From Gammaproteobacteria bacterium (GTDB lineage: Bacteria; Pseudomonadota; Gammaproteobacteria; Methylococcales; UBA2780): a stretch of DNA of 23,407 nucleotides. Below, one piece after another: positions 1 through 7,538 of the stretch. Both the position numbers and the translations under genes were made by a program. Position 1 is the stretch's first letter. Each line of letters starts with the position of its first letter. The DNA lies in NCBI GenBank assembly GCA_003646305.1, contig QNFJ01000012.1, forward strand, positions 1 to 23,407. Reading direction: 5' to 3'. Below the pieces are notes generated by a model. The model made no database searches, had not been told where the DNA came from, and saw nothing but the letters and a program-made list of their open reading frames with translations.

Positions 1-263
1 CGCTGTTTTTCACCACCGTAAGAGAATGTCCATGCTGGGACAAGGTGCTTAATAGTGTCTGTGTTAACTTTAGTTAGTGGACTAAAACGCTGTCCCTGTG
101 AACCTAGTCCATAAGAAACAACATCTTCTGTTGTTGTTGCATCGTTGAGGACATCCGCGTCACTCACGCCTGGCAAATGCTTTGCCATCGCAACACCACC
201 AAAACCGATTGCAGCACCGGCTAGGCAGCTGATAATCGCGCCCTTTAAACTCGTTTTCTTCAT
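1..263 (-). CDS. PQQ-dependent alcohol dehydrogenase (methanol/ethanol family), N-terminal part
   Basis: This gene runs off the left edge; only the first 87 codons are visible. They begin with a signal peptide (MKKTSLKGAIISCLAGAAIG, then a small-residue stretch ending near AMA). The mature start reads ATTTEDVVSYGLGSQGQRFS followed by PLTKVNTDTIKHLVPAWTFS and YGGEKQ. The pattern Y/N-R-[FY]-S-P-L-x-x-[IV]-N, then L-x-PAW-x-[FY]-S, is typical of the first propeller blade of quinoprotein dehydrogenases of the methanol/ethanol family (XoxF/ExaA type). Such enzymes oxidise alcohols in the periplasm using PQQ plus calcium or a lanthanide, and pass electrons to cytochrome c. The start is supported by AGGAG at 270-274, six bases upstream of ATG. 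Substrate and metal cannot be told because the active-site part lies outside the window. Alternative: another eight-bladed quinoprotein dehydrogenase. Confidence 0.82.
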   Translation of the reverse strand, partial: MKKTSLKGAIISCLAGAAIGFGGVAMAKHLPGVSDADVLNDATTTEDVVSYGLGSQGQRFSPLTKVNTDTIKHLVPAWTFSYGGEKQ

Positions 264-322
264 TTTCTACTCCTGTCAGTGATTAACTCTTACGTTGGCT
301 TAAGTTTTTATTTTGGCCAAAG

Positions 323-367
323 CGTCACAAATAAAAATGCACGCACAAAGCTCGTGACGATTCGTGA
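323..367. repeat. Inverted CGTCAC/GTGACG repeat with TCGTGA direct repeats, upstream of PQQ dehydrogenase
   Basis: CGTCAC at 323-328 is matched by GTGACG at 354-359. TCGTGA occurs at 352-357 and again at 362-367, exactly 10 bases apart, about one helical turn. All lie in the 5' region of the minus-strand dehydrogenase gene, between it and rnd. This arrangement could be a regulator binding site, but no known operator is recognised and no clear -35/-10 pair was found beside it. Confidence 0.3.
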
Positions 368-493
368 GTTTACACAATATTTTTCCCTACATCTACACAG
401 TCTGATGTCCTGCTTTATTTCGTTTACAAAAAATAGACTTTAAATAATGAAACTGTGACTTTAATCCATCTTGAAATGTTATTCTTCTGTCCC

Positions 494-1657
494 ATGCAAA
501 ACAGCCAAACACCCGAACTAGTCAACTCCAACGAGCAACTGGAACAGCTCTGCCTACAACTCGCTAACTGTAGATGGATGGCGCTCGACACAGAATTTAT
601 GCGCGAGAAAACCTATTCACCGCAATTCTGTTTGCTGCAAATTGCAACGACTGACTGCGTTGCCTGCGTGGACCCACTGGCGATTGAATCGCTCGACCCT
701 CTGCTGGATCTAATTTATCAGCCAGATATCATCAAAATATTCCATGCTAGCCGGCAGGATCTCGAAATTTTTTATAACCTACGGGGTTCTATTCCAGCTC
801 CAATCTTTGACACCCAAATTGCAGCACCTCTGCTTGGCCAGACAGATCAAATTGGCTATGCCAATCTGGTCAAGGCTCTTCTGAATGTAGACCTTCCCAA
901 GACACATTCTCGCACCGATTGGAGCCATCGCCCACTTTCACCGGAACAACTCATCTATGCAGCCGATGATGTTATCTATCTAGCTCAGATTTATAACACG
1001 ATGCGTGAACAACTTGGCGAGCTCGATCGAGAAAAGTGGTTAGATGGTGACTTTGAGGCACTCACTCGTAACAGCCTCTATGAGAATGCTCCCGAATTAG
1101 CCTGGAACCGAATTCGCTCGGCCTGGAAACTCAAGGGCGCCAGCCTCTCATCTCTCCAGCTATTAGCTGAGTGGCGAGAAACGAAGGCTCAACAATCAAA
1201 CCGCCCCAGAAACTGGATTCTAAAAGATGATGCGCTTTTTGACATTGCCCGCCAACGCCCTGACTCTATCGATAAACTGAAAAGAATAAGAGGCATTCCA
1301 GAACAAACCGTTCGTCGACACGGGGAGACAATTCTTGGCCTTCTCGAGGCCGCGACAACAAGAGCCCCCATCCCAGCAAAAGCACCACCAAAAACCTCTG
1401 CAAAGTCGGCCGAAAAAGAGGCGCTTTTAGATATTTTAATGTCCGTGACACGCCTTTATGCTGCACAGGAGAAAATTAACCCAACAACATTGGCCTCCAG
1501 AAAAGAGCTGGAAAAACTGCTCAGCAGCCCTGATGAATGCGCACTTTTGAGTGGCTGGAGAAAAACCATCATCGGTGAAAAACTCCTGCACTTTCTTGAT
1601 GGCTCACAATCACTCTCCGTTAAAAACAATAAAGTAATTATTGAAGGATCCAAATGA
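494..1657 (+). CDS. rnd: Ribonuclease D
   Basis: Predicted 3'-to-5' exoribonuclease that trims tRNA precursors and other stable RNA ends in the cytoplasm. The DEDDy nuclease domain is visible: DTEF (residues 32-35) carries the first acidic pair, FHASRQDLEIF (83-93) the third acidic residue, and IYAADD (154-159) the Tyr-x3-Asp motif. An HRDC domain follows at roughly 210-290, then a more divergent second HRDC-like C-terminus. I chose ATG 494 (387 residues), because the protein from MQNSQ aligns with the short N-terminus normal for RNase D. The frame is open to GTG 455, giving 13 extra residues with no clear ribosome site. The stop overlaps the next gene by four bases (ATGA), implying translational coupling. 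Confidence 0.93.
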   Translation: MQNSQTPELVNSNEQLEQLCLQLANCRWMALDTEFMREKTYSPQFCLLQIATTDCVACVDPLAIESLDPLLDLIYQPDIIKIFHASRQDLEIFYNLRGSIPAPIFDTQIAAPLLGQTDQIGYANLVKALLNVDLPKTHSRTDWSHRPLSPEQLIYAADDVIYLAQIYNTMREQLGELDREKWLDGDFEALTRNSLYENAPELAWNRIRSAWKLKGASLSSLQLLAEWRETKAQQSNRPRNWILKDDALFDIARQRPDSIDKLKRIRGIPEQTVRRHGETILGLLEAATTRAPIPAKAPPKTSAKSAEKEALLDILMSVTRLYAAQEKINPTTLASRKELEKLLSSPDECALLSGWRKTIIGEKLLHFLDGSQSLSVKNNKVIIEGSK

Positions 1658-3222
1658 CTCAACAGACTGATAACCCTCTCGTCAACGCCCTCCTCAATGC
1701 AGCACCGCAGACCAAACTGGTCGAAACCCATATTTCATGGGTTCTACTCACCGGTGATTTTGTCTATAAAATCAAAAAACCGGTTGATTTTGGCTTCCTG
1801 AATTTTACAACTCTGGAAAAACGAAAATTCTATTGTGAGGAAGAAGTTCGCCTTAACCGACGGCTCGCACCCGATCTCTATCTTGATGTTCTATCCATCA
1901 CTGGAACGGCAGAAAACCCAACCATTGGCGGCGATGGCGAAGCAATCGAGTTCGCCATCAAAATGAAACAGTTTCCCGAAGAAGGCTTGATGGATCGCCT
2001 CGCCAGCTCTGGTGAAATTAATGCCGGTTTAATCGACAAGCTGGCAGATGCCATTGCAGTTTTCCATGGCGAAATAGCAATTGCACAAGCAGACAATCCA
2101 CTCGGAATGGCTGACAGCGTGCAAGCACCTGTTACCCAAAACTTTGAACAAATACTCCCGCTATTAAGTAACGACAAGGAGCGAACAGAGCTTAAACAAA
2201 TCGAAGCGTGGAGCAACAATCAATTCCAAGCACTAAAACCAACGCTCGATGCACGTCACCTTAATGGTTTTATCCGCGAATGCCACGGCGACCTTCATCT
2301 TGGAAATATCGTTGTTATTGAGGGACAGCCCGTTCTATTTGACTGCATCGAATTCAACGACGAATTCCGCTGGACCGATGTGATGAATGAAATCGCCTTT
2401 ATCGTCATGGATCTGATGATGCGCGACCTAAAAGGTTACGCCTTTCGACTGCTAAATCGCTATCTTGAAAAAACGGGGGATTACGAAGGCGTCGCCCTAC
2501 TTAATTACTACATCACTTACCGAGCAATGGTCCGAGCAAAGATTGCCCGTTTCACTATGGGCCATATGAGTGAAGGGTCACCCGAACAGCAACAACAGAT
2601 TGAGCAATACCAAAGCTATATTAATCTTGCATTGCAGATATCAAATGACAAGAAGCCTCTATTAATGATCACTCATGGGCTTTCTGGCAGCGGAAAATCC
2701 TTTGTTTCCAGCATGATTCTAGAAGAAGTTGGCGCCATCCGTGTTCGTTCGGATATTGAACGAAAAAGACTCACCGGCTTTGAACCTCTAGCTAAAACAA
2801 AATCAGATTTAGATGGCGGGATTTATGGCCCTGAAACAGGGCAAAAAACTTACAAAAGACTACTCGAGCTTGCTGAAATTGTTGTTCAATCCGGCTACCC
2901 CGTTATTATCGACGCCACTTTCCTCAAACAAACCGATAGAGCCACTCAACAGCAGCTTGCTGAAAAGTTAGATGCTAACTTTATGATTCTGAATACTGAA
3001 GCTCCGGTAGAAAAGCTTGAGCAATTCATAGCCCAACGAGCCAAAGTAAATAAAGACCCTTCGGAGGCCGACCTAGCTGTTCTTGCTAAACAACTAAAGA
3101 AACGAGAACTTCTTACAGAGGCAGAAAAACAAGCCACACTAACATTGGATAGTTCCGGGCTACCTGAAACACGCGACGAAGTTTTATTGCTAGTCAGAAG
3201 CCATATTAAGTCAGTAACGTAA
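1654..3222 (+). CDS. Bifunctional kinase-like (APH fold) / P-loop ATPase fusion protein
   Basis: A 522-residue two-domain protein. The N-terminal part (about 1-325) resembles aminoglycoside phosphotransferase/choline kinase-like proteins. It has a nucleotide-binding region with VYKIKKPVDFGFLNF (38-52), a catalytic-loop motif CHGDLHLGN (210-218) and a metal-binding LFDCIEFN (228-235). The C-terminal part (about 333-522) is a small P-loop kinase domain with Walker A GLSGSGKS (342-349), a VRSD motif (364-367) and VIIDATF, like zeta-toxin/polynucleotide kinase-type ATPases. This fused architecture is a known, widespread bacterial family without a settled substrate; antibiotic resistance should not be assumed. 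ATG overlaps the rnd stop (ATGA), so expression is probably coupled to RNase D. I infer a phosphotransfer role on a small molecule or RNA end, but the sequence does not decide it. Confidence 0.85.
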   Translation: MTQQTDNPLVNALLNAAPQTKLVETHISWVLLTGDFVYKIKKPVDFGFLNFTTLEKRKFYCEEEVRLNRRLAPDLYLDVLSITGTAENPTIGGDGEAIEFAIKMKQFPEEGLMDRLASSGEINAGLIDKLADAIAVFHGEIAIAQADNPLGMADSVQAPVTQNFEQILPLLSNDKERTELKQIEAWSNNQFQALKPTLDARHLNGFIRECHGDLHLGNIVVIEGQPVLFDCIEFNDEFRWTDVMNEIAFIVMDLMMRDLKGYAFRLLNRYLEKTGDYEGVALLNYYITYRAMVRAKIARFTMGHMSEGSPEQQQQIEQYQSYINLALQISNDKKPLLMITHGLSGSGKSFVSSMILEEVGAIRVRSDIERKRLTGFEPLAKTKSDLDGGIYGPETGQKTYKRLLELAEIVVQSGYPVIIDATFLKQTDRATQQQLAEKLDANFMILNTEAPVEKLEQFIAQRAKVNKDPSEADLAVLAKQLKKRELLTEAEKQATLTLDSSGLPETRDEVLLLVRSHIKSVT

Positions 3223-3287
3223 GCACACCTAAGCAACTAACCAATTAATAAGCTTATGTTTTATGTGGTTGCTGAGCTTGCATTCAG

Positions 3288-3319
3288 GTGATATGGTCGA
3301 TCTATAAAAGCTATATCAC
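3288..3319. repeat. Inverted repeat GTGATAT/ATATCAC before the 3328 gene
   Basis: GTGATAT (3288-3294) and ATATCAC (3313-3319) form a perfect 7-bp dyad with an 18-base spacer, ending eight bases before the ATG at 3328. It could be an operator or a 5' leader hairpin controlling the downstream exported protein. The spacer is AT-rich (CTATAAAAG) and could hold a -10-like element. No regulator family is recognised. Confidence 0.3.
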
Positions 3320-3327
3320 TATAAAAA

Positions 3328-3921
3328 ATGAACCCTTTCCTGAGAAATTTAGTTTTAGTCATTACCGTTAACCTCATCACTCTCTCTCCTGTTCACGCAC
3401 ATGGTAGCGCAGGGAATGGGGGTAACTTTTGCAGAGTCTATGCCCAAGCCGGTGAGCTCATGGTTTCAAGTTATCAGCCCGAAATATCTAAAAAGACGGC
3501 CTATTGCGCTGACCTCCCTGCCTATACTGAATCTATTATTGTTCTCGACTTTGTAACTTCCGCTTTGCGCAAAAAGGCACTCAGCGTGCAAATCGTTGAA
3601 ATATCCGGCGAGCAAGGCCAAGACCACGCTGATGAGCATCATGGAAGAGCTATTCAAGCCCTTCCTTTTAATACTTATAAAACTGGGACGGTCCAACTCA
3701 CCTTTACACCAGAAAAAGGGAAAAAATACGCAACACTGATTACCATTCTCGATAGACACGGGGAGCCAGAGGTGATCGACTTTCCTTTTACATTTGGCAA
3801 AAAAGAGGGGGGAATAACCCCAAACAATTTTGCCACCGGCGCCTTTTTTCTACTCGCTTTTGGGATATTTCTAGTTTTCTTCCGCCCTTTAATTTTCAAA
3901 ACAAAAAGGCTTAACGGCTAA
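3328..3921 (+). CDS. Exported, membrane-anchored hypothetical protein with histidine-rich loop
   Basis: I do not recognise this family. The 197-residue protein has a signal peptide (residues 1-24, ending PVHA). A periplasmic domain carries two cysteines (C35, C60) that could form a disulfide and a histidine/acid cluster DHADEHHGR (99-107). A single C-terminal transmembrane helix (about 168-188) is followed by a basic tail (FKTKRLNG), so the body should face the periplasm. H24, H26 and the cluster give a possible metal (copper or nickel) site; that is inference. The start is the ATG after a 105-base gap from the previous gene, with no strong Shine-Dalgarno. The gene converges with rlmKL and their 3' ends overlap by 11 bases. 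Confidence 0.7.
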   Translation: MNPFLRNLVLVITVNLITLSPVHAHGSAGNGGNFCRVYAQAGELMVSSYQPEISKKTAYCADLPAYTESIIVLDFVTSALRKKALSVQIVEISGEQGQDHADEHHGRAIQALPFNTYKTGTVQLTFTPEKGKKYATLITILDRHGEPEVIDFPFTFGKKEGGITPNNFATGAFFLLAFGIFLVFFRPLIFKTKRLNG

Positions 3922-6118
3922 TTTTCCAGCAATAATGAATTTTTGGGTTGCGTTCAAAGTCTTTCGGCAAGGTCTTATGGCTAACATCCTCAATTATCCA
4001 GACCGACAACTTCTCTTGGTCTAACCGAAATTTACGGTTATTAGTCGAAAAGATGAGCACCCCTTCGTCACCAAGAAGCGCCATAGCATCCTCAATCAAC
4101 TCCACATGATCTCGCTGTACATCAAACTCATTCTCCATCCGCTTGGAGTTTGAAAAAGTAGGGGGATCAAGAAAGATCAGATCAAACTGGCCGCCTTTCT
4201 CTTTTTCGGCTTTCAGCCACTCGAGGCAGTTTGCCCGAATAATCTGGTGTTTTTCTCCCTTGAAACCATTTAGCGCAAGGTTTTTACCTGCCCACTCTAA
4301 GTAGGTATTAGACATATCGACAGTTGTGGTCGAGGTTGCACCACCTTGTGCCGCGTAGACGCTTGCTGTTCCAGTGTAGGCAAAGAGATTGAGAAACCGC
4401 CTGCCCGCTGCCAACTCTCCGACCATTTGACGTGTTACTCGGTGGTCGAGAAAAAGCCCTGTATCGAGATAATCTTTCAAGTTAACGAGAAATTTTAGTC
4501 CATTTTCTTTTACTTCAAAAAACCCGCCTGAAACATCTTGTTTTTCATACTGGGAAGTTCCTTTCTGGCGCCGTCTAACTTTAAGATAAAGCTGATCTTG
4601 CGACACTTCTAGAAGCTCAGGAATCACTGCAAGCGCATCACGCAAGCGTTCTAATGCTTTCTCAGCATCAACTGTTTTCGGTGCTTCGTACTCTTGCATA
4701 TGGACAGCCCGCTTCTCTCCATCATACAAATCAATCGCTAATGCATATTCGGGCAAATCAGCATCGTAGACACGGTAACAGCTAATGCCTTCTCTTTTTG
4801 CCCAGCGCCGCAGGTTTTTAAGATTCTTTTTAAGCCGGTTCGTCAACATCTGCGCACCCTGGCTTAACGCACCTTCAGCGGGGAGTAGCGCCTTTTTGAC
4901 CGAGCCACCCCACACCCCTTCAACAATAGGCGTTTTAACCTCAAAGTGGCGCTCAGCCTTGACCTCGAAGTTGAATACTTTACATTCAATCGCACCATTG
5001 AAGAGTTTGTAGGATTTGTGTGACCTTAGCGGAATTTGAAAAGCCAGGTCAGCGTTGCCGGTAAAAACAGAGGCATTCCAACCAGAAAAACGAGCCTGGA
5101 GAATCGTCCCAATCTCATGATAAAGAAGCTTTAGCTTCTCAATCTCACCCATTCGCTCACCGTAAGGGGGGTTACAGATAAAGAGTCCGGGTTGCCAGTT
5201 GCTATCTGCTTTAACTCGGTTAAGTGGCTCACCGAAAATAGTGATTTTATCTGATAGCCCCGCAGCCTTAACATTCGCTTTGGCGATACCGGCTGTTTTG
5301 ATGTTTAAGTCTGAGCCAGCAATCGGTGGCAAGTCCTCCAGCCCTTTTTCTCGACGCTCTTCTGCCTCTTCCTTGAGCCGCTCCCAAACTGCTGGCTGAA
5401 ACTGTTTCCAACCGATAAAACCATAATAATCACGCAGGTAGCCCGGCGCGATATCGGCGGCCATCATCGCCCCCTCGATCAGCAGCGTACCCGAACCGCA
5501 CATCGGATCGAATAGCGCACCACCTTTAGCTGCAATTTTTGGCCAGCCCGCACGCAGCAAAATGGTTGCTGCAAGATTTTCTTTTAAGGGGGCGGCCATT
5601 GTTTCTGCTCGGTAACCGCGTCGATGCAGGCTATCTCCAGACAAATCCAGACTAATCGTCGCCTCATCTCGATAAAGGTGAAGGTTTATACGAATATCGG
5701 GGCGAGCTCGCTCAACGGATGGGCGCTCTCCACAGCTATCCCTAAACTGATCAACAACCGCATCTTTGATTTTTAGCGCAGCATATTGTGAATGACTAAT
5801 TTTGGATGAGCTTAATTTTGCATCGACAGCAAGGCTCTGCGTAACAGAGAAATGTTCTGCCCAATCAATCGCCTGCACACCATCGTAGAGTGCCTCCGGG
5901 CTTTCTGCCTTAAATTTTTTCAGCGGCAAGAGCACCCTGTTGGCCAGGCGACTCCACAGACAGACGCGCATGGCCATCTCTAAGTCACCCTCAAAGCGAA
6001 CACCACCGCGGCCCTCGGTCAGCGCTTCGACACCCATAGCAGCCAACTCATCGAAAAGTAGCCGTTCCACCCCTCTTGGCGCGGTTGCAAATAATGTTAA
6101 GCCTTTTTTATTCTGCAC
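3911..6118 (-). CDS. rlmL: Fused 23S rRNA methyltransferase RlmKL (m2G2445 and m7G2069)
   Basis: A 735-residue fusion protein (E. coli RlmL is about 702). The N-terminal THUMP region (about 45-155) and first SAM-dependent domain carry FDPMCGSGTLLIEGA (203-217) and the N2-guanine methyltransferase motif NPPYGERMG (316-324), giving m2G2445. The second domain (about 400-735, RlmK) carries LNLFAYTGTASVYAA (576-590) and FLDPPTFSNSKRM (649-661), giving m7G2069. Both act on 23S rRNA during large-subunit assembly. The start is GTG, with AAGG about ten bases upstream, and the N-terminus aligns with that of E. coli RlmL. It is the last gene of a minus-strand cluster, 37 bases after the SLT-like lipoprotein gene. 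Confidence 0.96.
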   Translation of the reverse strand: MQNKKGLTLFATAPRGVERLLFDELAAMGVEALTEGRGGVRFEGDLEMAMRVCLWSRLANRVLLPLKKFKAESPEALYDGVQAIDWAEHFSVTQSLAVDAKLSSSKISHSQYAALKIKDAVVDQFRDSCGERPSVERARPDIRINLHLYRDEATISLDLSGDSLHRRGYRAETMAAPLKENLAATILLRAGWPKIAAKGGALFDPMCGSGTLLIEGAMMAADIAPGYLRDYYGFIGWKQFQPAVWERLKEEAEERREKGLEDLPPIAGSDLNIKTAGIAKANVKAAGLSDKITIFGEPLNRVKADSNWQPGLFICNPPYGERMGEIEKLKLLYHEIGTILQARFSGWNASVFTGNADLAFQIPLRSHKSYKLFNGAIECKVFNFEVKAERHFEVKTPIVEGVWGGSVKKALLPAEGALSQGAQMLTNRLKKNLKNLRRWAKREGISCYRVYDADLPEYALAIDLYDGEKRAVHMQEYEAPKTVDAEKALERLRDALAVIPELLEVSQDQLYLKVRRRQKGTSQYEKQDVSGGFFEVKENGLKFLVNLKDYLDTGLFLDHRVTRQMVGELAAGRRFLNLFAYTGTASVYAAQGGATSTTTVDMSNTYLEWAGKNLALNGFKGEKHQIIRANCLEWLKAEKEKGGQFDLIFLDPPTFSNSKRMENEFDVQRDHVELIEDAMALLGDEGVLIFSTNNRKFRLDQEKLSVWIIEDVSHKTLPKDFERNPKIHYCWKISR

Positions 6119-6155
6119 TGTGAAATTACCTTTTTAAATTCTATTTTGTTGCGGC

Positions 6156-6773
6156 TTATTGCCACCAACTTGTTTCCAGCTCATCTCGACAACTCGCCAG
6201 CTGACCACGATACCGTTTCGCTCGCCGGTCGACCTTTTTGGCCACTTTTACCAACCAACGTTTACGATTAAATGTTTTCCGTTTATAACCACCATGCCCC
6301 TCGTGGTAGGCCAGGTATTGTTTACCTGCATCCCATTTTGAGATACCCAGTTTCCGACGGCTAACCGAGCCATACCAGCCGATAAAGTCAGTTGCATCTT
6401 CAAAATCATCACGGTCCGCGCCCCAATTACCTGTTTCGTCGATATACCACTCCCAGGTACTGTCTAAAACCTGAGCATAACCATATGCACTTGAGGGGCG
6501 GCCTAACGGGATAAAAAGAAACCAGTCCATCGGTGGTTTTGCATCAGCGTAGAAACGTGATTCCTGGTGCATAATCGCCATCTGCACATGAACCGGCACT
6601 CCCCATTTTTTGAAGGCATCATTGGCATCGTCATACCAGTCGTCTTTTTCACGAAATATTTCACAGAGATTATCAAGCCGTGCCGGGGGAGTTGTTGCAC
6701 AACCACTCAGGGCAGCCAAAGAGACCATCACAAAAACCAGCTTTTTTGAGATCACGACAGAGGCCTTTTTCAT
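6156..6773 (-). CDS. SLT-like (lytic transglycosylase fold) lipoprotein
   Basis: A 205-residue protein with a lipoprotein signal peptide and lipobox LSGC (Cys25), so it should be anchored in the outer or inner membrane facing the periplasm. The body resembles a family 1 SLT/lysozyme-like domain: IMHQESRF (67-74) supplies the candidate catalytic Glu71, AYGYAQVLDSTW (97-108) stands where Slt enzymes have the G-[LY]-[MA]-Q motif, and YLAYHEGHGGYKR lies near the C-terminus. The likely role is cleavage of peptidoglycan glycan strands, possibly local wall remodelling. Only three bases separate the stop of the upstream unknown gene from this ATG, so the two are probably co-translated. Less likely it is a non-catalytic peptidoglycan-binding relative. 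Confidence 0.78.
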   Translation of the reverse strand: MKKASVVISKKLVFVMVSLAALSGCATTPPARLDNLCEIFREKDDWYDDANDAFKKWGVPVHVQMAIMHQESRFYADAKPPMDWFLFIPLGRPSSAYGYAQVLDSTWEWYIDETGNWGADRDDFEDATDFIGWYGSVSRRKLGISKWDAGKQYLAYHEGHGGYKRKTFNRKRWLVKVAKKVDRRAKRYRGQLASCRDELETSWWQ

Positions 6774-6776
6774 ATA

Positions 6777-7277
6777 TTAGTGTTTCGCTGAACGGCTACT
6801 TTCCCAAATCTCTATCGCCGCCACGAGCTGCTCTGCAGCACTATTAAGCGAAGCAAGCGCTAAATCTCGCTTATCATTCGTCATATGCCTCCATGCCGTT
6901 TCAATATGCCCTTCCGCAGTCCAGCCTAACTCCGCATCCAACGTCTGCTGGTAAGCCCCTTGCAGTGCTTGCTGACATTGATTTGTCGACACCTCATCCA
7001 ACCCCGCCTGCTTAAGCACCATCACACACGCCGCCATTGGCGCACTTTTTAGCGCCTTTTCATTCGTACCGCCCGACAGATCCGCCCACTCTTCTCGATA
7101 AAAACCAGCTAAACCCGTAACCAGATAGATTAGCGCCAGCATCACCGGCAAATCGGCCTGCAACGTTGGGTCGCCTCTCCTTGCCGCCAATTCAGCAGCT
7201 ACCTTAAGCGATGGCGCGACAATCATTTGATATTCAGTTGAGTTCAGCGCGTTCTCTTGCAGGGTATCGTCAGCCAT
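6777..7277 (-). CDS. Hypothetical protein, mostly helical, 166 residues
   Basis: Not recognised. Residues from MADDTLQENALN onward are rich in alanine, leucine and acidic residues, with one hydrophobic helix (LPVMLALIYLVTGLAGFY) that could be a membrane-contacting or buried core helix. There is no signal peptide, and the C-terminal half is predicted helical (IETAWRHMTNDKRDLALASL). I prefer ATG 7277, because AGG lies seven bases upstream (7285-7287). The frame is open to a TTG at 7298 and an ATG at 7292, but GGAG directly abuts that ATG, leaving no spacer. It is the first gene of the cluster with the SLT-like lipoprotein (three bases downstream) and rlmKL, so a cell-envelope role is possible but unproven. 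Confidence 0.68.
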   Translation of the reverse strand: MADDTLQENALNSTEYQMIVAPSLKVAAELAARRGDPTLQADLPVMLALIYLVTGLAGFYREEWADLSGGTNEKALKSAPMAACVMVLKQAGLDEVSTNQCQQALQGAYQQTLDAELGWTAEGHIETAWRHMTNDKRDLALASLNSAAEQLVAAIEIWESSRSAKH

Positions 7278-7307
7278 AAAAAAACCTGTCATCTCCAAAT
7301 AGCGACA

Positions 7308-7530
7308 TTATAAAGGCTTATACCCTAGCTCGCGCATAATCTGCTTATAACAGATCGAATCCCATCGATCTTCGAGCAATTGCCCACAGGTTTTCTATGG
7401 GATTTTTCAGCTTTTGATGAAATAGAGGCGGAGCCTGAACATGCAAAAAGCAGGACTTGTCGATACAATGATCACCAACCAGATTGTCCACCGCTGTATC
7501 GAGAAGCCCCTGCACCTCTTCAAACGAAAA
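7308..7530 (-). other. Coding-like minus-strand sequence split over two frames (possible broken gene)
   Basis: This stretch lies between the 7277 gene (minus) and the prenyltransferase gene (plus). One minus-strand frame reads FSFEEVQGLLDTAVDNLVGD and on through CFLHVQAPP. A second frame, shifted by one, is open from 7394 and ends at 7308 with GQLLEDRWDSIC then YKQIMRELGYKPL. Both look protein-like in composition and together they run just upstream of the 7277 gene. The two frames overlap at 7345-7394, so one insertion or deletion would join them. The reading is weak: no start codon or ribosome site is convincing, the first frame abuts the plus-strand prenyltransferase start, and the family is unknown. 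It could be a pseudogene remnant, a sequencing frameshift, or chance. Confidence 0.25.
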
Positions 7531-7538
7531 AATAGACC

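Noticed and set aside
455..493. Upstream GTG extension of RNase D
   Set aside because: No ribosome site, and the 13 extra residues are hydrophobic and unlike RNase D N-termini; ATG 494 fits the family.
1654..3222. Antibiotic resistance gene, from the aminoglycoside phosphotransferase-like domain
   Set aside because: The fused APH-fold/P-loop architecture next to rnd is a chromosomal family of unknown substrate, with no mobile context.
7345..7450. Minus-strand peptide LKNPIENLWAIARR resembling the NPIExxW signature of IS630-type transposases
   Set aside because: Only a few residues match, there is no intact DDE framework, terminal inverted repeat or TA duplication, so an IS remnant is not supported.
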